DNA from: Polymyxa betae
Lineage: Eukaryota > Endomyxa > Phytomyxea > Plasmodiophorida > Plasmodiophoridae
DNA length: 30,094 nt
Assembly (NCBI GenBank): GCA_003693705.1
Contig: RBZT01000992.1
Location: forward strand, 1-30,094
Reading direction: 5' to 3'
The position numbers were made by a program, and so were the translations under genes. Of the stretch, positions 1 to 11,853 are shown piece by piece. The notes below the pieces were generated by a model that was given only the letters and a program-made list of their open reading frames with translations, did no database searches and had not been told where the DNA came from. The first letter of the stretch is position 1. Every line of letters starts with the position of its first letter.

Positions 1-470
1 TACTGGCCCTTCCTGAGGGGCTGCGCAGAGGGCTGCGCCCCTGCTGACGATTCCTATAGGGGAAGAGCCCTAACTGTCACGGACTGCGCGGGTCCCCTCG
101 TCTCCCTACTATGAATGGCGAGGAGCGGCCTCCACGCAACCATTCCGATCAACTCCAAAATTCATACGTTTCTCATCTCGTCTCCGACTCTCTATTTTCT
201 TCGTTCTCTCGCCTCGCCTCACCTCCGACTCCCCTCCGACCTTCGTCTCCGCTCCGCCTCCGTCTCACCGGCACCGCTCCGTACGTCCTTCATACGCTCC
301 ACTACGATCCCCTCACCGCTCCACTCCGACCCTCTCTCCGCTCCACTCCGTGTCCCGCCGCTCCGCCTCCGAGGACTCCCTGACGTCGCTCCGTTGCAGG
401 ACACCGGTCCCCCGCGTCCTACCCTCTGCTCCCGAGTCATCGCACCGCTTATCTAACCAATAAAAGGGGA
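1..470. repeat. CTCCG-rich low-complexity tract, possible LTR or repeat end
   Basis: The first 110 bases are GC-rich and contain a short inverted GGGGCTGCGC/GGCTGCGCCCC segment. From about 180 to 375 the plus strand is a degenerate run of CTCCG, CTCCAC and CGCCTC units. Open frames here are artefacts of that composition. The tract ends near an AATAAAAGGGG stretch at about 460, followed by the decayed integrase. It might be part of an LTR or untranslated region of that retroelement, but no second copy, primer-binding site or TG..CA ends can be pointed to. Confidence 0.4.
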
Positions 471-559
471 TTTTTTACTCGATCCTAACACTCGCATAAT
501 TACCAGTGGAATCTGATATACGAGATGATCTCTCAGGCTAAGTTAGATATACGCCAGCT

Positions 560-1132
560 GCAATACCTGATAGTATAGTCACAGAAGATGCTTTGATGTA
601 TTGGCGAGCTTCATCTAGACCTGAAATCATTGTGACTGATATGGCATCATATTTTATGTCTCAAGTCATGAAAGATTTAAGCCAGTGGTGTAACATGAAG
701 CATCATTTTACAGTGCTTATGGTCGTTATAGTAATGGTTCCTTTGAGGTAATCAATAAGCATTATCTAGCCCTAATCCGAGCTCTAATTTCTGAGTTACA
801 TTGGAAAAGAGTGACTGGTCTTGGCTCAATAAGAATATAGATCATACCTTGAATCATCGCACGCAGTCTAGACTGCGTGGGAAGGCTCCAGTGACAATTG
901 CTACTGGTCAACGTCCGGATATTCCCTTAGACTAAATATTTGGAGAGGTTAAGGATGGTTCACTGAATTATTTTAAAGTCCCGTTAGAGAAGTAACACAG
1001 GAAGTGGAAAAGTTACTAGATTCACTAGCAAAGATGCATAAAGGAATAGTACTTATCTCAGAGGATGTACGTCGGAAAAACGTATCGATCCGATCTCGAA
1101 TTAAAAAAGAACCTAATTTTACTATTGGGGAT
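560..1132 (+). pseudogene. Decayed Ty3/gypsy-type integrase fragment
   Basis: Reading the plus strand in shifting frames gives an integrase core. The segment around 571-720 reads EDALMYWRASSRPEIIVTD and on to QVMKDLSQWCNMKHHF, with the catalytic Asp in VTD. The segment around 717-800 reads YGRYSNGSFEVINKHYLALI, with the catalytic Glu in NGSFEV. From about 812 comes SDWSWLNKNIDHTLNHRTQS and then GKAPVTIATGQRPD. At least two frameshifts (near 715 and 805) and stop codons separate the pieces, so the copy is dead. A tail including RRKNVSIRSRIKKEPNFTIGDY runs to 1132, where the pogo-like element starts. The family assignment rests on the motif order of retroviral-type integrases; the clade is not determined. 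Confidence 0.75.
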
Positions 1133-1134
1133 TA

Positions 1135-1224
1135 CCGTAATTCTTGCCGAAATAACCCCTACTAATGTGCAGAGCGCGGCCTTTTTTCTGTATGAAGGGG
1201 GTTATTTGGGCAAGAAATAAATTC
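1135..1224. repeat. Left TIR and subterminal inverted repeat of the pogo-like element
   Basis: The TIR at 1135-1160 is followed about 40 bases later by an inverted copy of its inner part: CTTGCCGAAATAACCCC near 1142-1158 pairs with GGGGGTTATTTGGGCAAG near 1197-1215. The left end can therefore fold into a hairpin. Such subterminal repeats often hold transposase binding sites; that role is inferred. Confidence 0.65.
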
Positions 1225-1318
1225 TTTATTTGCATAAATTCGTCTGAAAACAGCGCCAAAAAACGGCGCGGGCTACGACGATTCGAACCATGTGCGGATT
1301 GCATATCATCATTGTACC

Positions 1319-2619
1319 ATGGGCCGCAATATCTGTCGTTTTACAATTGGAGAGAAAATAGCCATTGTCAATGAAGCATTTGAACGGCCTGGGGCGCTGT
1401 ATCAAACAGGAAAGAAATATGGCGTCGACTGGCGAAATATCAAGAGATGGAGGAAGCTGCTGGACATCAGCGATGACATCGACCGTCGGGCCAGAATGCA
1501 CCGGCCGCTGTCTTCCATTCAAGCCATCGTAGAGGGCCAAGATGTTTGGGATCATCATCGAGATTTTATTGATCAAATACGGCTGCGAGACCATGCTGTC
1601 ACTGGATCGATGCTTTTTCATGAAGTTCGTCGGTAATGGCTTTTTGTTTTCACGATTATTAGGATAGTATTATAAGAATAAATTCATTTTAGCTATAGAT
1701 TCCAGCCATCTTTTTGTGTCGGCAATGATTGGGCTCTGAGGCAACGAATTTATCGGTTTGTCGAGAGAGAAGGGTTTGTACAGAGGCGTGCAACCCATGT
1801 CTCCCAGAACACGCGACACGAAGCTACCATCATTGACGACTTCGTTGCTGCTGTCAATGATCATATCACAATGATGGCAATTCCACCAGAGTTCGTGGTC
1901 AATATCGACGAAACAGACCTTCAGTTTGATCTTCCGGCCAAAAAAACTTTGTCTCGTCGTGGTCGGCGAACCATTGCTGTGACCGGAAACGGCTCCTCCG
2001 GGCGTGCCACCGCTCTGCTGGGGGTCACGTTAACGGGCGAGAAGCTTCCGGTTTTCCTCGTCTTCAAGGGAATAAGCAAGGGAAAAAACCATCGTGAGGT
2101 GGTCGGTGACTTCATCAGTCGCGGATACCCTGGAGGCATTGTCATGACTGTGCAGAAGAACGCTTGGATGGATGTAGAAATCATGCACGAGTGGATTAAA
2201 CGGGTTTGGCAACCTTGGATTCTGGCTCGACTAGCTCGTGCCTCCTACCTGTTGCTTGACAGCCTTTCGGCTCATCTGGAATCCACCGTAATCGACAAGC
2301 TTGCCGAACTTGGGACCGAAGTATATGCAAAAATGTACATTTCGTTACCTTGACATTGTTTTCAGGCCGAAGTCATTGTGGCTGGTTATACCTCCAAGCT
2401 GCAGGTACTTGATCTAGGTATTAACCGACCGTTTAAATTCCACTTTCAACAGAAGCATACCGAGTTTCTTATCAATCGGACAGCGCCGAATGAGAAACCT
2501 CGTCGGCAGGACATCGCTCACTAGCTCACTGGGCGTTGCACGCCTGGAGCCAGGTATCGACTGCCGCAATTGTTAACACATGGAACCATGTGGGAATTAA
2601 GGCTGCCTCACAAGAGTGA
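1319..2619 (+). pseudogene. pogo/Tigger-like DDD transposase, broken by an 8-bp duplication
   Basis: Exon 1 (1319 to about 1631) encodes an N-terminal helix-turn-helix of the CENP-B/pogo kind, with GEKIAIVNEAF and YGVDWRNIKRWRK. An intron of about 110 nt ends near 1740. Exon 2 reads RQRIYRFVEREGF and then the catalytic core: the first Asp in VVNIDETD (about 1907), the second in YLLLDSLSAH. A short intron (about 2320-2365) precedes the third Asp in LQVLDLGINRPFK. Thirty-five residues lie between Asp 2 and Asp 3 and the third acidic residue is Asp, as in pogo-type elements. The frame stops at TAG 2522-2524. The family's usual C terminus (ALHAWSQVSTAAIVNTWNH) continues in another frame from 2530 to a stop at 2617. 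A tandem duplication of GCTCACTA (2516-2523, followed by GCTCACTG) accounts for the shift. Confidence 0.85.
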
Positions 2620-3176
2620 CAGTGTTTTTTATTCTAATAAAGGAATAGCATCCAGGAGCACACACGACGCCATTCCACAATTTCGGGCATCTTTTCGACG
2701 TTTGTGGGAATTATCGGAAATGGAATATAATTCTACCACCTGAGCGAACTTCCCAACAAATCGCTCGCGAATAGGCATGCAGCTCTTGGGGAGGAATGCG
2801 ACACGACAAGATTCGTTACCGCTGATTACTGCATGGGCGGCCACTGCTTCTTCGATTAAACCATTCCCTAGTTAAGAGAATCGTGTAAACAGGGGTTAAT
2901 GTTTATAGAAAAAATTGGAACAGCTACTCTCAATGACTGTGAATTTGAACCGCAACAGCGTGCCGACACCGACTACCACCCCACAGGCCTCATGCAGCTC
3001 ACACGAGCGCCCATTCTCAGGCTTTCGAAGGCCAACGATCTCAGCGTTGGCTTGCGACATTTTTCCTCTCTTTGCACCGACGATAGAGATGCTGAAATTC
3101 CGTAACGAGCGCAATAAAAATGTGCACCATTGGGGGCTATTTGGGCAAAGGGGTTATTCCTGCAAGAATTACGGTA

Positions 3177-3363
3177 CTACGCCGACGTTGTATTAGAACG
3201 AGTACGTTACTACCGGTACTTAGATCAGGCTCTATGTTCAAGGGATTATGCTGTTATGAACAAAAATATAAGGCATATGCCTTATAACAAGCACTCAATA
3301 TCATTATTATTTGTAGTTGCATTTACTAGAAGTAATACAGTATATATAACAATCAAAGATGAA
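3177..3363. other. Spacer between the transposon and the CEP135-like gene
   Basis: This is the far side of the pogo insertion and probably the rest of the disrupted retroelement. Joining across one TA keeps the upstream integrase frame open (GDY, then YADVVLERVRYY), and the plus frame stays open to about 3501, but no gypsy domain is recognised there. The end overlaps the 3' end of the minus-strand CEP135-like gene. Confidence 0.3.
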
Positions 3364-6300
3364 TTAAGATTTGGACATATGATCGAGGTCATCAGTAGAT
3401 TTATCTATAGAACTGACCTGCTCTTGTGTAGACAGCTTCTTCTCGTAAGTAACAATCCACTGTATGCCAAACAATCAGTTCTCTCAACACAACTGAAATA
3501 AACTGAGCGAGTATCACCTGTTTCAATCTGGTATTCTCTTCTTGGATTCGCTGCAGTTCAGACGAGGTGTTTTCGTCTTTGGCACGTTCAGCAGCAAGAA
3601 GCGATTCAAACTCCTCAATTCGCTTTATCAAGCCATCATTTTCATTCAATTGTGATCGTATTTTCGCTTCGAGCTATATACTGATTAATAGTGCAAGAGA
3701 ATAAGCAAAAGCAGTGATGCCATGCCTCCTCAATCCGATTCTGTAATTGATTTTTTGAGCTTTGATCCATTAACAGTCGTCGCTGCAAACTTTCACGATC
3801 AGACTGCAAATCGACCGATAATGATCTTGATGTATTTAAGGTGCCCATTAGCGATGATTTCTCATCAGTGATGGCAGTTAATTGTTCTGGGAACGGATAA
3901 ATCAAAGAAAGAAGGAAGCAGAACACAATAGAACCTTGTAATGTAGCAAGAGATCGTGTTAATCGCTCATTAGTACGTTGGTATTGTTCAATATCCAGAT
4001 TGAGACGTCCATTGATATCATTGAGCTCTTTAGATTTAGATTCTGCTATTAAAAAACGTTGTGTCAAACGCTGAATTTCGAAAAGCTGTGCTTGACACTT
4101 GGATTCCAACTAGAGTACAAGTTAATTACAATAGTGTATATCTAGATATAAAATACCTCAGAGGCAGTATCTAACAGTTTCTTATTCTCACTAACAAGCA
4201 TCTTATAATTAGTAAGAAGTTCTTCTTTCTCACTATAACGCATCACTAATGCATCAATATCAATGAAATATTACTGACAGTTTCTGTACACGTAATAATT
4301 CTTCCAAGTAGAGACATTTATTGACCGCACCGAATGCTTCTTGAGATTTGGCTTCCTTCTCTTGTAATGCCAACTGAAACTCTCCATTCACGAATTGATT
4401 CTATGAATGACCAGAAATTAAAAGAGACGTTAAGCAGACAAAGTGTTACCTCGCTGGTCATATTCCTTAAATCTTCACTTAAGGTGTGAATCTCAGAATT
4501 TTTTAGCTGAATCTACAGAAAGTTTGAATGAAATAATGGATCACACTGGAAACTCACTTGAGCTTCGAGTGATTGTTCATTCTGTTGTAACTGCTCAATA
4601 ATATCATTCTGCTCTCTGAGATTTTCCAATGTTCTTGAATGTTGTACAGACAGCTGATCAAAACGTTCTTGTAGCTGATTTGCAGCACGTTGAGCAGTTA
4701 GTACGGCTTCATCATCATGTTTAAGATGTTCCTGAGCTTGAACAAGCTGCTCACATTTCTCATCAAGTAAATGACACAGACGATCACGTTCTGTATCCAG
4801 ATTCTATAATAATCTCAGTCAATTGTCAGAACCAAAAAAGTAAAAGTTTAGCGTTATCCCAATCAGAGAAACCTGTAAACGACATAGATCGTGAGAGATT
4901 GACTTGAAGTGATGGAAATGTTGACAAATAGATTAAGATGCAGTACTGAAACATGTAAAGTGAAATAAAGAGATGACCATCTAACCTGTGTAACATGCTT
5001 CAACGACTCCAACTGATTATTTAACTCTGTTAATTGCATTTCACATTGAGCAATATGTTGATCTCGTTGAGTAACATCATCATGAGCTGTCTGAGTACAT
5101 AAATTAGATATTCGGCATGATTATATAGGGCTTTGATACCTGCAGTACAGTACGAAGACGTGATACTTCTGTAGATTCGTTGGTCTTCACATTCTCTAAC
5201 TGTGCTACCAACGATTGAAATTGATCAACTTCACCTCGAAGTTTGGAAATTGTCCCTAAAATGAATGGATAAAATTTTAACAGAGAGAATATGTTTTATG
5301 TCAGATAAAGAGCACAAGAGAAGCAGTAAATTCAAAGAACTTATTCTGACCTCTCTGCTGTTCAATAGTGTGTTGTAATGTAGCGATCTGTTTGTTCATC
5401 CTTGTAAGATCCTGTTTAGATAGATCAAGTTGATTTTGTAGCTCAGCGTTGCGTGTTGTAGATTGTGATAATAGACGACGTTCATTTTGTAAATCGCGAA
5501 GTAAATTATCACGTGACGACTATCAAAGCAATTATTTAAGTAAATTAAAATTAATCTCAAATCAATCTTACTTGTAGATCACTCAGATCAGCACGGGCAC
5601 TTTTCAAGACAGCCTCATTATTGCGGGCGGCGTCTTCCAATTGACGAACAACGGCAACCAAAGAGGCATTGTCCGATTTCAGTTGTGACAGCAGCTGTAA
5701 ATAATTTAGAGCTTTGACGAGCAATACAATATGGTAGTTTGAGAGAAAATATTACAAAAATGAAAAGAACAATAATATATTTGGAAAAGCTAGATATCAA
5801 CCATCAAAGCAATATATTATAGATACGTATAATATTTGCAAATGACATGCCAACAATTAGATAAATCTGATTTTTTTGCAAATGAATAAACTTGACCTGT
5901 TGCTCTTGATGGCGACGACTTTGAAAGTCAGATTGAGAATGTTCACGGACGTTTAATTCGGCCAGCAGCTAAATCGTTATTATGGGGGAAGATTCACACC
6001 CGATTCATGTACAAGGTACCTGAGAATTTCGAAATTGTAGATCATCGCGCTCACGAATCAGGTTTTGAACCTAAATAACAATGAATGTTTAGTGTCAACA
6101 AGTAAGTATATATTCACCTGAAGCTGAATAGAGATGGAATGAGCATCGAACTCTCTTAAGACCATCTGAAATGAGTTAGATCGATGCAATTTTAGACAGC
6201 CGATGTTTTTAAAATTCGATTGCAGTTATTCATCAACCAAAACCAGAACTTTAAAATGTTACACAGGTGATAAAAGGCCCAAACATGGTGAAAAGAGCGA

Positions 6301-9300
6301 ATAGATTGAAACGCGACCTTTATGATAACTGAAAAAAGCAGAAAAATAATAGAAATGAAATCATATACCGTTAATGCATCACGATGTCCGATAACACCAC
6401 GAAACTGCTTCTGTAAATGTTCCGTCTCATTGTGTTGTAATTCTAGATTCTGTTTCAAAGTATTGAGTTCACGTTGTAGTTCAACACATTGAGCTGTGGT
6501 CTCCCGTAGTTTATCACTATTAGATCCAGATGATGAGCACAGATTCTATTTGACGTTCACTTGGAGTATGTTCATTGATATAATACAATACACCAACCTT
6601 TAGTGTAGCAATCTCTTGCTGCTTATCAGCAACCTCATGACTTAAATCTTGTAATTCGCGTTTCAAATCCAGAAGGGCAGTATCACGTTGGGCCAGTGCA
6701 TCTCGCAGATCCTCCTCCTCTTGCAGAGCTTGCGTCAACTGATTCTCTAGGAGTAATCAACAAATCGATATGATAAAATGCACAAAACAAGAATTGTTGC
6801 ATTTCAATAAATTTGTAGTATGGCATGAGTAGATTATCAACAGACCTGCATCATTAAGTGATTGTTTCTCGAGATTAAGTTCACGTTCAATAGAAGATTT
6901 CTGTGAAGAGACTTGTGTTAACAAATCATTCATATCACTGATCTGAGATCTATCAGATATGAAATTATTCAAGAAACATAATGGAATATGAATAGCATGT
7001 AATATTACCTATATTGATCTCGTTCTAATTGAAGACTACGAATAATAGCAGTCTGACGTTGTGTAGTGCACTTTTCAGCTGCTTCTTTCCTGGCCACTGA
7101 TGCAGCTGCTCCAGCATGATCCTGTAATAATCATGTCAAAGTCGATCAACCACAAATATACAATACTTTCAAATCGGGATAAATGTAAAACAAGATCATG
7201 GAACTCATTCAATAAGCAGATTGCAAAGGATAGAACCACGAGCTCAGAGAGTATAGGGAACAAAATAGAAACGAAATGACAATCAAACTAAAACATTGTT
7301 CTTCGATAAATCAATTAAGAATGAAATAAAGTTGGGAAATATACCTGAATGGCCTCATTTAACATCTTATTATCATTATTAGCCTGTGACAATTTCCTGG
7401 ATAATTCTTCAGCATCACGAGATAGTGTCTCAATTGTTTCCTCCAATGTGGATACTTCTTTAGACAACAGCTCATTATTTGCCTTTTGTTTGCTCAGATC
7501 GGCCTATTCAGTACAACGAAATGAATGGATTCGCTGTGTAACGACTTCAATGGCGAAAACGGTTATTGTTAAACAGGACTTGTAGATAGATATTAATGAG
7601 AGTAATGAAACGATACGACAATACAAAAGATATGACCTTAACAAAGTATACTAACTGACCTGTTGATCAGCAATTGTTTGCTGGTGAAGTTCAATCTGAT
7701 TCTGATATGATTGAATACTTTGTCCTAATGATTGCATCTGCGTATTTAGTTTGCAATTTTGCAACTTGAATTCCTGACATTGCTCTTGCAATCCAGATAA
7801 CTGCTGCTGTGCTTCTGCAGCACGATTCTCAGCTTCTTCCACTAATGTTGATAGAAGCGCCTTATCAGATGAATACGACTATATGATGAAGATTAGATAG
7901 TACCCAAAACTTGATCGCAACGAATGCAACAGAAAGATGACAGCAATTATATATAGAGTGTGGAAATGAAGAGAAATATATGGCAGAAAGGGTCACAAGT
8001 AATTCGATATGAAATATGAAATTTGAAGCAGTAACAAAGAGATTGTTCATGATGTAAATTAATTAATACTAAACTGTATATAACTGCTACAAGTTAAGAT
8101 ACAAAATCATCCATACTAACTTGATAGATCTTCTTGACTTCGTCATGCTCTTGTCCAATTTCTGCTTTTTCTCGTTCAAGTTGTTTAATTTGATCTTGAA
8201 GTCGTCTAATCGTGTTTTGAGCTGCCTCTAAATCTTTAATAGCTCGCGGTATACGACTTCTATAAACAGATTAGATTCATATCGTCCAATAATGAATAAT
8301 ATTGAATCGAACTTGCTGGAATGAAGATCACATTGCTTCTCATCCACTAATGACGATACTGTGTTCTTTTCATGAGCCAGCTCATCCCGTAATGTTCCAA
8401 TCTCCTAAGCATAAATAATGTTAAAATTCAATGTTAGATATCATAATCATGATTTGTATTACTTGTTGGTTATTATTTACAATGTCAGTTAAATCATCAC
8501 GCTGCTTCTGGAGCTGTTCAATGAGTGGTTCCATTGAACTACAATACACGAGCAACCAGTTAACAATATGCCAACACTGTTTGAAACGATATCACAGATC
8601 ATGCAGAGATACTTAATGACATGAAAAATGACAATAGAGAAAATATGCTGAGCTCAAAATTGAAAGATAGACGATCTTACCGATATCGTTTAAGTTCAGA
8701 TTCCAATGTGATCATCTCTTTAGTTAAGAAATCGACCTGTTCTGATAATTGACGACATTTTCTGTCATCCAGGCTGCGAGTCGCCGATTCCGATTCTTTT
8801 CTGCGAATTTCAACATCCCGTATTGAAATTGCTTTTTCAAGCGCCTGCTACATTTTACACATTGTATAATCATGATAATAAGACGTACGAGTTTGTCGTT
8901 CTCAAATTGACCACAAACATTCCTTAAATGTGACACCTGATCTTGCAATGCGTCTATTTTCGACTGAGCAATTTCCAGCAATTCGGAAAAATGAAGCGAA
9001 TTATTTGAGTCGGCAGTGATGTTGAATTTCTCTGGAAATAAGTCATTGACATATCGTAACAGAACAAGCAGATATTTGTCTCATACCAAATCGTTCATCA
9101 TTGAGCTCAAGAGTTTGGCTTGAATTGATATTCACTGAATATTAAATAAGCCAATCGAATAACGAATAAGCAAAAATTTACCTGAACAAAGAATTTCAAT
9201 CATCGAAGTGAAACCAATTTAGTTAACAAAATCCATCGAATATTAATTAAAAAAGAGAATCAAACGCAAGCAATACACAAAGCCATTGTAAGTAAATAAA

Positions 9301-10022
9301 TATTGCTTTGCTATTGATTATACCTGGGTCGGATTTGACAAAAACCTTCGATTTGTCAAGTAATGACATGACTTTCTGTTTAAGACGATTAATATCAGTC
9401 TCTTGTTGTTTCACCTGATACATTGCTGTATTCAGTTGAAATCTGTAATTATTAGCAGCTGCCTGAGCTGATGAGATCGCCTCGCGAGCTTTACGTTCTA
9501 CTTCATCCATTAATTCACCATAACGACAAATTTCAGCATGTAAGACGTTCTTCGCCTCAATTAAATTGCTATTTTCACGTCGCAGTGAGTTTGCCTAAAA
9601 CATAATATGAGGAACCCATTTGCGGATTTTACAGATATGAAGCTGATCTGAGCAAGGAAGCATGGAAAACTAAACCAAAAAACAAATTAAACTAGACGAT
9701 GATTGATTAAAATCTTTATTGAAGAGATATGGCTTACTGTATCAGAGAGCTTCTCTTTAGAGCGGTTCACTTCTTCAACCTGTTCTAATGCTTCATCTCG
9801 CTCTAATTGGATCTAAAATTTAATAAGGAACAATTGCCTATTAATATGGAAAACTGTGAAAACAATAAAGAATAACTGAGCGATTCTAATTGTCAGAATT
9901 GTCAATACCTTTTCAATATCGCTATACAATTGCCTAACTAATTCCGCTGATTCAATCCCCAAGGGTGCAGCATAACCAGATGACTCCAATAGTTTTTTCA
10001 GCTCATGGAAGGAGGCGTCCAT
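3364..10022 (-). CDS. CEP135/Bld10-like centriolar (basal body) coiled-coil protein
   Basis: This is a long minus-strand gene with roughly two dozen short introns. The start at 10022 gives MDASFHELKKLLESSGYAAP then SAELVRQLYSDIEK, which matches the conserved N terminus of CEP135 (short helix, L-x-x-x-GY, then LVxxLxSDxxxT) in both sequence and distance from the start. Exons near 9810-9740 (IQLERDEALEQVEEVNRSKE) and 9600-9340 (NSLRRENSNLIEAKNVLHAE, then VKQQETDINRLKQKVMSLL) follow CEP135 in order. The rest to 3364 is almost pure heptad coiled coil rich in Gln, Glu, Leu and Lys, for example 7842-7660, 6738-6605 and 4109-3640. The last exon is modelled as KLSTQEQVSSIDKSTDDLDH, stop at 3364-3366. 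The protein is probably 1200-1500 residues, near the family size. CEP135/Bld10 builds the cartwheel and centriole wall, so the organism should have flagella or centrioles. Other long coiled-coil families cannot be excluded for the middle region. Exon boundaries are approximate. Confidence 0.75.
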
Positions 10023-10436
10023 TTGTATAAGATCATTTAGAGGAAATCTGAAGAAGAAAGCTCTCAGTAGAGAATAAGAATCAGTGAATGATGTTAATAG
10101 AATACAGATCCATATAGCTCTAGACAGGGAATGCGGCGCTACCATCTGTAACATTACAAATTGCGAGTTTCTTTGAATTCTTGACATGATGTCACACTGT
10201 ATTCGACTCAACATATTTGAAACTTTTCTACTGGTTTGCTCTTTATCCAGTTTCAGCATTATCCATATCACGTTAGTCGTCAATCTGCTGCTTCACCTGG
10301 CATTTTAAATTCAAATTTATTACCAACGACCATCGATTTGCTTGCTGAGTTCTAATAAAGCTTATTTTAATCCATATTATATCTAGATTGCTTCATTGTC
10401 AGGTTGACTTAATGTAGCCCATCTTGGTGAAGTCCA
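10023..10436. other. Intergenic region upstream of the CEP135-like gene
   Basis: About 410 bases separate the stop of the next upstream minus-strand gene from the CEP135-like start. The minus-strand frame is open from 10283 into the start codon, so a 5' extension of the protein is possible. That extra sequence does not look like CEP135 and is probably leader. No other gene or clear promoter motif is seen. Confidence 0.4.
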
Positions 10437-11853
10437 TTAACTACTTTCATCATCAGAGCTGAGCGATTTTGGGGAAATACTCTGAATCAAAATGTCAATA
10501 AACTAAATAAGACATATTATAAATTGAATTACCCCAACAGAAGATTTTCTCCATCCTCCCCATGGACCCATTCCCTATAACAACACTTAGGGAATCTCCA
10601 AACCGTAATAGTTTGTCATTGATGACTAATATTACCGCCCAAATGTTGAATGGAGATCCATTCTTTGACGGCCTGTCCACTTCAGGAGTGCGATCTTCCT
10701 ATCAAGTATGCTAAAGTTGGATATTTGAAAAACAAACGACATGAAACTCACCATCTCTTCAGAAACAGATGTGTTATGATCAATTCCTATATTCTGATTC
10801 TAGTCATAATGTTCACATCCAACATCAGAATATCGAAGTGAGATTCTTACAGGATTATGCCAGAATAAAGGACGTCGTCTGCATAAACATTTGATTTGAT
10901 ACAAACGCTAATTTAGCTATCTTACCTGCTGCTTCCAAGTTCTGAACCAACTTCACTGTCAAATCTTGATGATTCACTTGGAGCATTATTCTTCAAATGT
11001 AATTAAGAGATACTCAATTAATGGAAAATCAAGACATCTATCACCTCAACTGCATGATCGTGTAATTGTTGAAGCTGGTCTGAGCTAACACCTAGAGATG
11101 TCAATTCCAGCTCATTATTCTTAACAGTGATCTCATGACAATTCAGTATCACAAACGGAATAATTCAATTTTTCAATCTCACCTCATTCTGGATAAGCCT
11201 CTGCTGCAATTCTTCGATCTGACAATTGTAGATAAATTTATAGTGATGTGAGATGAGTACAGATTGACCTGTTCTTGTCGCGGTCTATCGATGTATTCTA
11301 ATTCAGATGACATCTTTTTATCGAGTTTCTGAGATTGAGTTCGAACTTTTTCCAGATATTTGGCGACACCTCCTTCATCTTCGTAATTATCCATAACATT
11401 CAAATTCTGAGAAAGGATCTTCAATTCGGTCTGAATATTCACAACTTCCTATTTAAATAAATAAATAAACTACGAGATCCCAATATAACAAACCGATATA
11501 ATGACATCAACATCTTTCATAATATCTTTAACAGAGATAGAATACTCGAATCCGGATTTCATGTTTTCCTGTAAGCAGTTGAGGTCCCGATGGTTATGTG
11601 TGATAGAATTGACTACGAGAGCAGTATCAAAGTGTGATAGCTAAGCAGATGAAATTACTATGACTGAGATTGCAGTAATACAAAGTAAAATTACAGATTT
11701 GCCAGATTCCGAATAAAGCAAGTCATAAAGAAAATGGACATCGGCACGAAAGAATGCATCATCAATGATGACGACGGGATCCGGCTCTTTGTCGACCGGA
11801 GACCCAGCTGCAACAATTGCTCCTAGAAGGTAAACAATGGGCAAAGATATCAT
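10437..11853 (-). CDS. Unrecognised multi-exon protein with signal-peptide-like N terminus, helical middle and acidic Ser-rich tail
   Basis: The model starts with MISLPIVYLLGAIVAAGSPV at 11853, which looks like a signal peptide with a small-residue cleavage region. Later exons, joined at GT..AG sites, read DAFFRADVHFLYDLLYSES, then LSHFDTALVVNSITHNHRDL, ENMKSGFEYSISVKDIMKDV, TELKILSQNLNVMDNYED, KYLEKVRTQSQKLDKKMSSE and IEELQQRLIQNE. These are helical and partly coiled coil. The C-terminal exons are Ser/Asp-rich (SSRFDSEVGSELGSSR) and then Trp/Gly-rich (FNIWAGMGPWGGWRKSSVG), ending SSDDESS at 10437. The total is about 250-270 residues in about nine exons. I do not recognise the family. The frame is open in two readings of exon 1, so the signal peptide may be fortuitous. 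It lies head-to-tail with the CEP135-like gene. Confidence 0.5.

Larger units (their letters stand above)
1135..3174 (+). mobile_element. pogo-like (Tc1/mariner superfamily) DNA transposon with TIRs and TA target duplication
   Basis: The element starts with CCGTAATTCTTGC and ends with the reverse complement GCAAGAATTACGG. Both ends are flanked directly by TA (1133-1134 and 3175-3176), the target duplication of Tc1/mariner/pogo elements. Similarity continues inward through AATAACCCCT on both sides, so the TIRs are about 26 bp with mismatches. The only gene inside is the DDD transposase described separately. The 2040-bp length suits a complete pogo-type element. It sits inside a gypsy integrase fragment, so it inserted later than that retroelement. 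The body from 2620 to 3100 shows no convincing gene. Confidence 0.85.

Noticed and set aside
111-456. Three overlapping open frames on both strands in the CT-rich tract
   Set aside because: They arise from CTCCG-type low complexity; no domain, and all frames are open at once.
1255-1330. tRNA-like GGTTCGAATC on the minus strand
   Set aside because: Only the T-loop motif fits; no acceptor stem, D-loop or anticodon arm can be folded, and it lies in the leader of the transposase.
2899-3196. Open frames on both strands inside the right part of the pogo-like element
   Set aside because: They overlap each other, have no domain similarity and lie outside the transposase; probably chance.
5618-5800. 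Minus-strand ORF with hydrophobic start (MISSFSKYIIVLFIFVIF)
   Set aside because: It is intron sequence of the CEP135-like gene running into the next exon; no separate gene is needed.
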